A stretch of 32,492 nt of DNA from Sandaracinus sp. (GTDB taxonomy: Bacteria; Myxococcota_A; Polyangia; Polyangiales; Houyiibacteriaceae). The notes below the pieces were generated by a model. That model had not been told where the DNA came from. It was given only the letters and a program-made list of their open reading frames with translations, and did no database searches. Positions within the stretch are counted from its first letter, which is position 1. Every line of letters starts with the position of its first letter. The position numbers were made by a program, and so were the translations under genes. The DNA lies in contig PABA01000193.1 of the NCBI GenBank assembly GCA_002699025.1, positions 1 through 32,492 of the forward strand. Reading direction: 5' to 3'. Below are positions 1-7,790 of this stretch, piece after piece.

Positions 1-10
1 CGCCACCGGC

Positions 11-310
11 GGAAAGCGGACAGCGGACGGCGGAAGGCCGCGAGCAGGGCGAGCGCATGGCGAGCGCGGGCGGAGCGCGAGGCCACCTCTGCCGGGCACC
101 TCCGCGAAGGCGGCGCGCTGCCGTACCGGCGGACGCCGCCGACGGAAAGCGGACAGCGGACGGCGGAAGGCCGCGAGCAGGGCGAGCGCATGGCGAGCGC
201 GGGCGGAGCGCGAGGCCACCTCTGCCGGGCACTCCGCGAAGGCGGCGCGCCGCCGTACCGGCGGACGCCGCCGACGGAAAGCGGACAGCGGACGGCGGAA
301 GGCCGCGAGC
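11..310. repeat. 132/133-bp tandem repeat, about 2.3 copies
   Basis: Copies begin at 11, 144 and 276, each with GGAAAGCGGACAGCGGACGG. The first two are nearly identical, differing by single-base indels, and the third stops near 310. The period is not a multiple of three, so the long Arg-rich frames that cross it are not conserved as protein. The core GGACAGCGGACGGCGGA resembles motifs at 2961-3260 and 7439-7732. I see no gene in 1-393 and no clear promoter for the gene at 394. Confidence 0.85.
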
Positions 311-393
311 CCGCAGGGCGAGCGCAGGGCGAGCGTCGGGCGCGATGCAACGTGTTACAGTGCGCCGCGCGGCCGCGGGCCGGGAGGAGTGCC

Positions 394-2925
394 ATGCAGG
401 AGCGAGCGACCTCGAAGCGCACGGGCGCGAAGCGGGCGGCGTGGGCGACGCGCTGGCACTCGGTCTGGTTCCGCACCTTCGTCGGCCTCGCCGTGATGGG
501 CGGCTTCTCCTGCGGGGGCGGCGGCTGCGGCCTGCTCGACCTCGGCGGCTGCGCGGGCGGCGGCTGCAGCAGCTGCGAGGGCTGCGAGAGCTGCGGCATC
601 GAGCCCCTCGCCGACGGCTTCCCGGCCGAGGGCCGCATCGAGAACGCGGCCCAGGCGCGCCTCACGGAGCCCGGCCTCCGCTTCCTCGAGGGCAACCTCG
701 GCGACGTCCTCGAGGGCGCGCTCCCGGATGGGCTCACCATCCCGATCCCGCGCACCGAGTTCTCCCTCGCCGGCACCGACTACACGCTCTGCCCGGACGA
801 GGACTGCTTCGCCCGCATCGAGCTCCGCCGCGTCGTCCTCGAGCCCACGGAGCCCAACGAGCTCCGCGCCACCGTCGACGCCATCCTCGACGCCCGCGAC
901 CCGGCCGGCGACCCGCGCACGCTCCCCCTCGTCGTCGACTCGCCCCTCATCCCCCCCTACACCTGCGACGTCACCCTCGACACCCGCGGCGGCGGCCGCG
1001 ACGAGGTCTCCCTCGTCGCCACGGCGGCCCTGAACGAGGAGACCCGCGCCCCCCGCGACGGCTTCACCCGCCTCGACGTCCCGAGCGCCGGCTTCCGCGA
1101 GGACCGGGGCATCGAGACCGCCGACCTCCGCGTCAGCGGCTGCATCCTCGGCCCCCTCTTCAACACCGTCCGCCCGATCCTCATCGGCGAGGTCGAGTCA
1201 CAGATCGACGAGCTCGCGAGCGGCCTCGCCCAGCAGTGCACGCGCCCCCTCGAAGGCGCCGACGGCGCGCTCCTCTGCCCGGGCGGCACCTTCCCCCGCG
1301 GCGAGGGCGACGAGGCCGTCTGCCGCTACGAGGACGCGGACGACGCCGACTGCGTGCCGGCGCTCCTCGGCCTCGAGGGCGGGACGGACCTCGGCGCGCT
1401 CCTCGCGTCGATCTCCCCCGGCACCCACGCCGACGTCGAGCTCCTCCTCGCCGCCGCGGGCGAAGGCGAGGTCGAGATGGAGGGCATGAACGTCGGCTTC
1501 CGCGGCGGCTTCGAGAGCCCCTCGCCCTCGGCCTGCGTGCCGCGCGTGGCGCCGCCGGAGCTCCCGCCGATCCCGGCCTTTGCGGACGCCCGGGGCGACG
1601 TCGTCCCCGGCACCGGCGAGCCCGCGCACCTCGCCCTCGCCCTCGCCGAGCCCACCCTCGACCAGCTCGGCTGGGCGATCTTCGACGGAGGCATGCTCTG
1701 CCTCGGCGTCGGCACCTCGCTCTCGCAGCAGCTCGAGTCGGGGCTCTTCTCCTTGGTCGCGCCCTCGCTCCGGAACCTCACCTTCCCGGAGACCTCCGCG
1801 CCCCTCGCCATCGCCCTCCGCCCGCAGCAGCCGCCGGACTTCACGGTCGGCGTCGGCGCCGACGAGCCGCTCCTCAGCGTGGCCCTGCCGGCCCTCGAGA
1901 TGGACTTCTACGTCTTCAGCCACGAGCGCTACGTGCGCTTCGCGACCTTCCGCGGCGACCTCACGCTGCCGGTCGATCTGGTCGCCGAGGACGGCGCGCT
2001 CGTCCCGATGATCGGCACGCCGGTGGTCGAGAACCCGGAGGTGCTGAACAGCGACGACCTGCTCACGGAGACCCCGATGAACCTCGCCCGCGCGATCGCG
2101 GGGATCCTCGAGGCCTTCGCCGGGATGATCGGCGGCAGCATCGATCCGATCGCGCTCCCCGAGGTGGCGGGCGTCGGGCTCGAGGTGCCGGACGGCGGCC
2201 TCACGGGCATCGAGCAGGACGGCGAGCGCGCCCTCGGCATCTTCGCGCGGCTCGCCCCCTCGAGCGGGGCGGCGGCGCTCACGGCGCCGGTGGAGACGGC
2301 CATCGAGGTGCGCGACGTGCAGATCGACGCCGGCGCGCTGGCGCTCGAGACCTGGGGCGACGGGCGGACGCGCGTCGAGCTCGAGGTGGACGCGCGCGGG
2401 CCGCTCGGGGTGCCCTACGAGTACGCCGTGCGCGTGGACGGCATGGGCTGGTCGCGCTGGCAACGCTCGCCGCGCTTCCTGCTCGAGGATCGGGTGCTCC
2501 TCTTCGAGGCACGCCACCGCATCGAGGCACGGGCGCGGGTCGTCGGCGAGCCGGGCTCGGTGGACCCGACGCCGGCGGAGGCGACGGTGATCGTCGACGT
2601 GCAGCCGCCGCTCGTGCGCCTCGAGGACGGCCGCGTGATCGCGGACGACCTCGTGAGCGGCGACCGGCTCGAGGTGCGCTTCGACGGCGGCGCCTGGGAG
2701 CCCTACGCGGAGCGCATGGACGCGCGCGGCGCCGAGCGCGTGGAGGTGCGCGACGAGGCCGGGCACGTCGCCTCGGCCACGCAGGGCCTCATCCGCGGGC
2801 GAGCGAATCCATCCGCCGACGCCGGCTGCGCCTGCCGCGCGGCCGCGCCCTCGGACCTGGCGGGCGCGCTCCCGCTCCTCGCGGTGCTCGCGCTGCTCCG
2901 CCGACGCCGCGGCCGGCGGTCGTGA
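394..2925 (+). CDS. Cys-rich surface protein with MYXO-CTERM-like tail
   Basis: A predicted exported protein of 843 residues. The ATG at 394 was chosen because GGGAGGAGT lies just upstream (382-390); the longer frame from 190 would be translated repeat. A hydrophobic segment near residues 27-40 is followed by a Gly/Cys-rich stretch with nine Cys in about 35 residues, then a long acidic body. Roughly residues 640-800 hold beta-sandwich-like repeats with RVDGMGWSRW and FDGGAWEPY, similar in style to Y_Y_Y or OmpL47-type modules. The C-terminus is CAC, a short linker, a hydrophobic helix (LAGALPLLAVLALL) and RRRRGRRS, the layout of a MYXO-CTERM sorting signal. It is therefore probably processed and displayed on the cell surface. 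The function of the body is not recognised. No partner gene precedes it in the window. Confidence 0.85.
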   Translation: MQERATSKRTGAKRAAWATRWHSVWFRTFVGLAVMGGFSCGGGGCGLLDLGGCAGGGCSSCEGCESCGIEPLADGFPAEGRIENAAQARLTEPGLRFLEGNLGDVLEGALPDGLTIPIPRTEFSLAGTDYTLCPDEDCFARIELRRVVLEPTEPNELRATVDAILDARDPAGDPRTLPLVVDSPLIPPYTCDVTLDTRGGGRDEVSLVATAALNEETRAPRDGFTRLDVPSAGFREDRGIETADLRVSGCILGPLFNTVRPILIGEVESQIDELASGLAQQCTRPLEGADGALLCPGGTFPRGEGDEAVCRYEDADDADCVPALLGLEGGTDLGALLASISPGTHADVELLLAAAGEGEVEMEGMNVGFRGGFESPSPSACVPRVAPPELPPIPAFADARGDVVPGTGEPAHLALALAEPTLDQLGWAIFDGGMLCLGVGTSLSQQLESGLFSLVAPSLRNLTFPETSAPLAIALRPQQPPDFTVGVGADEPLLSVALPALEMDFYVFSHERYVRFATFRGDLTLPVDLVAEDGALVPMIGTPVVENPEVLNSDDLLTETPMNLARAIAGILEAFAGMIGGSIDPIALPEVAGVGLEVPDGGLTGIEQDGERALGIFARLAPSSGAAALTAPVETAIEVRDVQIDAGALALETWGDGRTRVELEVDARGPLGVPYEYAVRVDGMGWSRWQRSPRFLLEDRVLLFEARHRIEARARVVGEPGSVDPTPAEATVIVDVQPPLVRLEDGRVIADDLVSGDRLEVRFDGGAWEPYAERMDARGAERVEVRDEAGHVASATQGLIRGRANPSADAGCACRAAAPSDLAGALPLLAVLALLRRRRGRRS

Positions 2926-2955
2926 CGCGACCCGCCGTCCGCGGATCGACCGCCC

Positions 2956-3262
2956 GCACGGAGAGCGGACGGCGGAGAGCGGATGGCCGAGCGACCGCAG
3001 GTCGCGATCAGGAGGACGAAGACCGCCGCCGCGACTGCCCGGTCTCTCCGCGAAGCGGCATGGACCGCGGACGCGAGCGACAGCACGGAGAGCGGACGGC
3101 GGAGAGCGGATGGCCGAGCGACCGCAGGTCGCGATCAGGAGGACGAAGACCGTCGCCGCGACTGCCCGGTCTCTCCGCGAAGCGGCATGGACCGCGGACG
3201 CGAGCGACAGCACGGAAAGCGGACGGCGGAGAGCGGATGGCCGAGCGACCGCAGGTCGCGAG
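2956..3262. repeat. 127-bp tandem repeat, 2.4 copies, with hairpin
   Basis: Copies start at 2956, 3083 and 3210; the first two differ at only a few bases and the third ends in the hairpin. Each carries a GGACGGCGGAGAGCGGATGG core, then the inverted repeat GCGACC-GCA-GGTCGC at 2991-3005, 3118-3132 and 3245-3259. The array fills the space between two convergent genes, so it may also act in transcription termination, although there is no T-tract. The rest of 2926-3270 holds nothing else I can name. Confidence 0.9.
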
Positions 3263-3270
3263 CACCGCGA

Positions 3271-3843
3271 TCACGCGACCTCGTCCAGGATGGCGTCGAT
3301 CCACCGATGCACCTGCGCGGGGAAGGGCCACATCCAGCCGTAGGCGCCGCTCGTGAACTGGCGGACGACGTGCGCGCGGAGCGCCGGGTCGCGCGCGGCG
3401 GCCGGACCGAAGGCCTCGGCCGTGGCGCGGAAGGTCTCGGCGTAGGCCTCCCACTCGATGCGCGCGCGCCCCCAGGCGAGGCCCATCGGGAGGATCGGGA
3501 CGAGGTAGAGGAGCGCGGTCCCGACGAGCCCCCAGCGCCGGAACTGGCGGAGGTGCACGGCCTCGTGGCGGAGCGTGCACCAGCGCATTCGCGGGTCGCG
3601 CTCGGCCCAGCCGCGCGGCAGGTAGATCGTGCGCCCGATGGTCGTGACGTAGCGGCTCATGTAGTGGCGCTGGGCGCCGAAGGTGACGAGCTTCAGGGCG
3701 AGGTCGATGGCGCGGCTGAAGCCGTCGCGCTCCTTCTCCACGACGCGCAGCCCGGGGAGCTCCGCCCGGAGCGCCTCGAGGTAGCGGTCCGGATCGAAGC
3801 GCGGGTCGACGGCGTCGGGATCGGGTGGCGCCGGCGCGCTCAT
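3271..3843 (-). CDS. putative HExxH membrane-associated metallopeptidase-like protein
   Basis: A protein of 190 residues. Residues 93-97 read HEAVH, a zinc-binding HExxH motif in a predicted helix. A hydrophobic segment at about 105-125 (VGTALLYLVPILPMGLAW) follows, and then E132 or E136 in the WEAYAETFRA stretch could be the third metal ligand. This order, HExxH, membrane segment, then Glu in a helix, is seen in small membrane-bound zinc peptidases, but I cannot name the family. There is no signal peptide; the first 40 residues are acidic and Pro-rich. The ATG lies 11 bp after the stop of the RimK-like gene, so the two are probably cotranscribed and translationally linked. Substrate unknown. 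Confidence 0.75.
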   Translation of the reverse strand: MSAPAPPDPDAVDPRFDPDRYLEALRAELPGLRVVEKERDGFSRAIDLALKLVTFGAQRHYMSRYVTTIGRTIYLPRGWAERDPRMRWCTLRHEAVHLRQFRRWGLVGTALLYLVPILPMGLAWGRARIEWEAYAETFRATAEAFGPAAARDPALRAHVVRQFTSGAYGWMWPFPAQVHRWIDAILDEVA

Positions 3844-3854
3844 GGGCGCCTCGC

Positions 3855-4733
3855 TCAACCCCGGGCGCGCTTGGCCACGGAGCGCACGATGGCGCCCGCC
3901 ACGTCCACGCCGGTCGCCGTCTCGATGCCCTCGAGGCCCGGCGAGCTGTTCACCTCGATGAGCAGCGGCCCGTCCTCGCCGCGGAGCAGGTCCACCCCCG
4001 CCACGCCGAGGCCGAGCGTCTGCGCCGCGCGCACGGCGATGTCCACCTCGCGCGCCGTCGGCTCGATGCGCGTCGCCGTCCCGCCGCGGTGCACGTTCGA
4101 GCGGAACTCGCCCTCGGCGGCCGTGCGCATCATCGACGCCACGACCCGCTCGCCGACCACCAGGCAGCGCACGTCGCTCCCCTTCGACTCGGCGATGAAC
4201 TGCTGCACGAGGAAGGGCGCGCCGAGGTTCCGGAAGGCCTCGATGACCGACTCGGCCGCGTGCGGCGTCTCGCAGAGCACCACCCCGACGCCCTGCGTGC
4301 CCTCGAGGAGCTTCACGACGAGCGGCGGGCCGCCGACGGCCTCGATCAGCCCGCGCACCTCGCGGTGCGAGTCGCCGTAGGCCGTGACCGGCATGGGCAC
4401 GTCCTCGTGGGCGAGGAGCTGGAAGCAGCGGAGCTTGTCGCGCGAGCGTTCGATGCCCGCCGCCGTGTTCGGCGTGTAGACGCCCATGAGCTCGAGCTGC
4501 TGCACGACCGCGCAGCCGGGGCGCGTCTCCGAGGTGGGCACGCGCGGGATCGCCGCGTCGAGGCGCCCCAGGCTCTCGCCCCGGTGCCGGATGTCGGGCC
4601 GGCCGGGCGTCACGCGGAGCTGGCAGCGCAGGTAGTCGACGACGCGCATCTCGTGCCCGGCGCGGCGGCCCGCTTCGACGAGGCGGCGCGTCGAGTAGAG
4701 GTGCGGGTTCTGGGAGAGGACGGCGAGGTGCAT
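3855..4733 (-). CDS. rimK: RimK-family ATP-grasp ligase
   Basis: A protein of 292 residues, close to the length of E. coli RimK (about 300). RimK adds glutamate residues to the C-terminus of ribosomal protein S6 using ATP; other family members ligate amino acids to different carboxylates. The N-terminus (MHLAVLSQNPHLYSTRRL) matches the RimK pre-ATP-grasp domain. The phosphate-binding Gly loop is LLEGTQGVGVVLCET, SDVRCLVVGERVVASM is the central strand, and the metal-binding Glu/Asn are in LIEVNSSPGLEGIE near the C-terminus. No obvious Shine-Dalgarno precedes the ATG at 4733. It is followed after 11 bp by the HExxH membrane protein gene. Family assignment is firm; the substrate is not proven. 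Confidence 0.9.
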   Translation of the reverse strand: MHLAVLSQNPHLYSTRRLVEAGRRAGHEMRVVDYLRCQLRVTPGRPDIRHRGESLGRLDAAIPRVPTSETRPGCAVVQQLELMGVYTPNTAAGIERSRDKLRCFQLLAHEDVPMPVTAYGDSHREVRGLIEAVGGPPLVVKLLEGTQGVGVVLCETPHAAESVIEAFRNLGAPFLVQQFIAESKGSDVRCLVVGERVVASMMRTAAEGEFRSNVHRGGTATRIEPTAREVDIAVRAAQTLGLGVAGVDLLRGEDGPLLIEVNSSPGLEGIETATGVDVAGAIVRSVAKRARG

Positions 4734-4849
4734 CGCGAAGAGGGCAACGTAGCAGGGGGCGGGGGGAGCGTCCGCCCGGCGCGCCCCCGGTCGGGCGCCC
4801 CGGGGAACGCCCGCGGCGGAGCGCGGTGGGCTCGCCGCTCACGCCGGGT

Positions 4850-5656
4850 TCAGGCCGGCGACTCGGCGGCCCAGCGGGCGAAGGGCGCGGCGATGCCCGC
4901 CTCGTCGAGCTTGGTGCGCACCGCCGCCTGCAGCCGCGCCCGCACCTCGATGAAGACCTCGCGCCGCATCCAGACGCTGAACTGCACGCGCACGCCCGTC
5001 GGCTCGAACTCCTGCACGAAGATCAGCGGCTTCGGCTCGGTCAGCGCCCGCGGCTCCGCGTCCGCCACCTCCTCGAGGAGCGCCCGCAGCCGGTCGAGGT
5101 TCGTCCCGTAGCCCACGCGGATCACCAGGTCCGCCCGCCGGAGCGCGAAGCGGCTCAGGTTCGTGACGTTCGCCTTCACCATCGTCTCGTTCGGGATGCG
5201 CACGTAGAGGTTGTCGAAGGTGCGCACCTTCACGCTCATCAGGTCGATGCTCAGCACCTCGCCGAAGACCTCGCCGACCTGGATCGTGTCGCCGACGGAG
5301 AAGGCGCCCTCGCCGATGAGGAAGAGCCCGCTGATCAGGTTGGAGGCGGAGGTCTGCGAGGCGAAGCCGATCGCCACCGTCACGATGCCCGCCGCGCCGA
5401 GGAAGACACTGAGGTCGAGGCCGAGCTCGCGGAGCGCGGCGAAGAGGCTGAGCAGGAGGATCGGGTAGAAGGTCCCGCGGCGCAGCAACATCGCCCGCTG
5501 GGCGTCGAGGCGCGCGCTCAGCGTGCGCGCGAGGGTGGCGCTGACGAGCTTGGCCACGAGCGCGCCGAAGACGAGCAGCGCGCCGGCGCGCAAGAAGCTC
5601 TTCCAGCCGCCGCTCGCGATCCAGCTCTGCGCCGCGTTCCAGAGCTCGTCGATCAC
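4850..5656 (-). CDS. mscS: small-conductance mechanosensitive channel (MscS family)
   Basis: A membrane channel of 268 residues that opens under membrane tension and releases solutes on osmotic downshock. Three hydrophobic segments (about residues 20-42, 62-80 and 83-104) are followed by the typical pore-helix and beta-domain sequence IGFASQTSASNLISGLFLI and then GDTIQVGEVFGEVLSIDL, and by the alpha/beta C-terminal domain. The size is near that of E. coli MscS (286). The start is GTG; its first four bases overlap the stop of the upstream gene as GTGA, so the pair is translationally coupled. In this window it is the natural release valve for the ectoine made by the cluster at 14009-17595, though a functional link is inference. 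Confidence 0.95.
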   Translation of the reverse strand: MIDELWNAAQSWIASGGWKSFLRAGALLVFGALVAKLVSATLARTLSARLDAQRAMLLRRGTFYPILLLSLFAALRELGLDLSVFLGAAGIVTVAIGFASQTSASNLISGLFLIGEGAFSVGDTIQVGEVFGEVLSIDLMSVKVRTFDNLYVRIPNETMVKANVTNLSRFALRRADLVIRVGYGTNLDRLRALLEEVADAEPRALTEPKPLIFVQEFEPTGVRVQFSVWMRREVFIEVRARLQAAVRTKLDEAGIAAPFARWAAESPA

Positions 5657-6402
5657 GCCCAGAGCGCTCCCAGCTTGTGCCGCCAGCTGTCCCGCGCCAC
5701 CTCCCGCGGCGCCGCGAGCACCTCCGCGCCGGCCGGCAGCTCCCGCACGCGCACGGTCGCCTCCTCGTCCTCGCCGCGCTCCATCTCGAGCGCCTCCGTC
5801 ACCAGCCGCCCGCTCGCCTCGTCGAGCCCGAGCCGCAGCCGGGGGACGGGCAGGCGCAGGCGCTCCACGTCGACGGCCGTCTTGCCGCGGTTGATGAGCG
5901 TCACGCGCGTGACGGCCCGGTTCGGCCGCACGGGCATCTCCGAGAGGTCCGCCGCCGCATGCGTGCGCGAGGCGTAGCAGAGCTCGCCCTCCACCGTGCT
6001 CGGCCCGAACCAGGTCTCGGGAGGCACGACCAGCGGGAGCTCGGCGAGCTCGACGCCGTCCGGGAGGCGGATGACGATCCAGAGCGGCGAGCCCACGTGC
6101 AGCGCCACGCGCTGGCCGACGGGGAGGCGGAGCGGGGTCACGGGGCGCGCCACCACCGAGCGATCCGCGAGGCGCGGCCCGAGCTCGAGCGTGTCGCCGA
6201 CCTCGTTCACCACGGCGCGCACGACCTCCCCGTCCTCGGGCGGCTCACCGGGGCCGAGCTCGACCGTCGTGTCGCCCGGCTCGCCGTCGCGCACCCAGCG
6301 GATGACCCACTCGTTCGGCCCGTGCTCGCAGTGCAGCGTGGTCGCGCCCACGCGCGCCCGGAGGCCCGCGCCGCTCACCTCGTGTCGGCCCCACCAGCGC
6401 AT
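5653..6402 (-). CDS. DUF432-like conserved protein coupled to MscS
   Basis: A predicted soluble, beta-rich protein of 249 residues with no signal peptide or membrane segment. ATG 6402 is preferred over an in-frame GTG at 6435 because the conserved-looking sequence begins with MRWWGRHEVSG. The middle holds RPVTPLRLPVGQRVALHVG, LWIVIRLPDGVELAELPL and TWFGPSTVEGELCYASRTHA, and the end is a beta-rich stretch on lipid- or wall-like PVPRLRLGLDE. The overall pattern and the position next to an MscS gene recall DUF432 proteins, which I believe commonly neighbour MscS channels; this recall is not verified. The stop overlaps the MscS start by GTGA, which points to a joint role, perhaps as a channel accessory. 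Confidence 0.6.
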   Translation of the reverse strand: MRWWGRHEVSGAGLRARVGATTLHCEHGPNEWVIRWVRDGEPGDTTVELGPGEPPEDGEVVRAVVNEVGDTLELGPRLADRSVVARPVTPLRLPVGQRVALHVGSPLWIVIRLPDGVELAELPLVVPPETWFGPSTVEGELCYASRTHAAADLSEMPVRPNRAVTRVTLINRGKTAVDVERLRLPVPRLRLGLDEASGRLVTEALEMERGEDEEATVRVRELPAGAEVLAAPREVARDSWRHKLGALWA

Positions 6403-6495
6403 CCCCCGGACCCTGCCACCGGCCGCGGAGCGCACGCCAGAAACCGGCGAGCGCCGTGCCGGGAGGAGCGCCGCGGCGCCGCCGAGGCGCAGGCT

Positions 6496-7362
6496 TCAGG
6501 GGCGGCGTCGGCGGGCGCGGGTCGGGGGCCCCGTCCGCTCCGTCGAGCGACCGGTCGGGCGGGTGACGTGCCGGGCGAAGCGCCGCAGCGGGTCGTGTCG
6601 GGGCAGGGCCGCGCGCGCCGGGGTCGCCGGCGCCGCCGGGCGCAGGACCAGGCCCCCCACGGCCGCCGCGGCCCGCGGATAGTGGAGCTGCGGGAGCACG
6701 CCCCGCGCCGTGAGCTCCCCCCAGCGGTCCAGCGTGATCAGCCGGCGCCGCACGAGGAAGCGGCGCGCCTCGTAGACGATGCGCCGGAGCTGGTCCGGGT
6801 CGAAGCGCGGCGCCTCCCCGTGCTCGTAGCTCATGATGTTCCCCGGCACCCAGCGGTGGTGCCGGTTGCCGAAGAAGTGGCCGAGCTCGTGGGCGAGCGT
6901 CGTCGGCGGGCCGATCGACGTGAGCACCACGAAGTGATGGTCGGCGCGCCAGGGGAGCCGCCAGTGCACGCCGCGGCGCCACTGCTCCGGGTGGTCCACG
7001 TCGCGCATGGAGTCGACGACGAAGACGTTGATCACGGCCTTCTCGAGGTGCCGACCGAGCTCGTGCCGGTCCTGGCGCGACTCGAGCCGCGCGTGCACGG
7101 CCGGCAGGGGGAGCGAGCCGACGGGCTGGAAGCGCACGCCGGTCGGCGCGAAGACCTCGTTGGCCCGTGCGACCTGCGCGTCCAGCCAGGCCTTGTCCCG
7201 GACCGGCCGGCCGCCGAGCTCGGCCACGCGGAAGCGGATCGGCAGCGTCACGGAGAGGGGCTGGAGCCCGCGGCTCGGCGGCGTCGCCTCGGTGGTCGTG
7301 GGCCAGGCGGCCAGGACACCGAGCCCCAGCACCGACAGCAGCCACCCACGCCGACACCGCAT
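6496..7362 (-). CDS. secreted metzincin-type zinc metallopeptidase
   Basis: A predicted exported protease of 288 residues. A signal peptide spans about residues 1-26 (WLLSVLGLGVLAAW then an Ala-Thr cleavage area). The extended zinc motif HELGHFFGNRH is at 158-168 (H158, E159, H162, H168) and a Met-turn NIMSYE follows with M177; this spacing defines metzincins. The preceding segment (ARANEVFAPTGVRFQPV, INVFVVDS) resembles M12/M43-like catalytic cores that use a short active-site cleft. The last 60 residues are basic and Pro/Arg-rich. ATG 7362 or the adjacent GTG 7365 could start it; GGGAGA lies just upstream. It probably acts in the periplasm or outside the cell on proteins. Substrate unknown. 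Confidence 0.85.
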   Translation of the reverse strand: MRCRRGWLLSVLGLGVLAAWPTTTEATPPSRGLQPLSVTLPIRFRVAELGGRPVRDKAWLDAQVARANEVFAPTGVRFQPVGSLPLPAVHARLESRQDRHELGRHLEKAVINVFVVDSMRDVDHPEQWRRGVHWRLPWRADHHFVVLTSIGPPTTLAHELGHFFGNRHHRWVPGNIMSYEHGEAPRFDPDQLRRIVYEARRFLVRRRLITLDRWGELTARGVLPQLHYPRAAAAVGGLVLRPAAPATPARAALPRHDPLRRFARHVTRPTGRSTERTGPPTRARRRRP

Positions 7363-7484
7363 CACGTGAGCATTCTCCCATGTCGCGGCACCGGCAACGC
7401 AAAAAAGCGACGGGTCGCGTTTTCCACCCCCGCGCCGGCTGTCCGCTGTCCGCTGTCCGCTGTCCGCTTTCCGTAGCGAGCGGC

Positions 7485-7652
7485 GAGCTGCGCGCTCCGA
7501 TGCCGCGTGCGCGGGGCGAGCGGGCGGACGCGCGGGCGGCGAGCTGCGCGCTCCGATGCCGCGTTCGCGGAGCGAGCGGGCGGCCGCGCGGGCGGCGAGC
7601 TGCGCGCTCCGATGCCGCGTGCGCGGAGCGAGCGGGCGGACGCGCGGGCGGC
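7485..7652. repeat. 56-bp tandem repeat, three copies
   Basis: Copies start at 7485, 7541 and 7597, each opening with GAGCTGCGCGCTCCGATGCC and ending in a GCGGGCGGACGCGCGGGCGGC-like tail of about 20 bases. They differ by a few substitutions. Just before them (7439-7473) is a run of CTGTCCG units, the reverse complement of the GGACAGCGGA motif at the window's left end. Confidence 0.85.
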
Positions 7653-7717
7653 GTCGCCTGTCCGCTCCTCCGCGAACGCGGCCGCCTCCGCGCAGCCTCT
7701 GCCCCCGGCGGACGGCG

Positions 7718-7752
7718 GACGGCGGACGGCCGAGCGACCGCAGGTCGCGAGC
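7718..7752. repeat. dispersed GGACGGCGGA motif with GCGACC-GCA-GGTCGC hairpin
   Basis: A single copy of the motif that also forms the 127-bp array at 2956-3262. It has three GGCGGAC units, then GGCCGAGCGACCGCAGGTC, with the perfect inverted repeat at 7734-7748. It lies 42 bp past the corA stop, which on the minus strand is the terminator position. The interval 7363-7790 otherwise contains only repeats; I see no gene. Confidence 0.7.
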
Positions 7753-7790
7753 GATGCCTCGCGCTTCCCGCGAACGCGGCCGCTGCGGCG

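Noticed and set aside
57-3356. A very long Arg-rich open frame overlapping the first gene
   Set aside because: It is a shadow of the gene at 394-2925: its composition is Arg/Pro/Ala from GC-rich third-position patterns and it begins and ends in tandem repeats.
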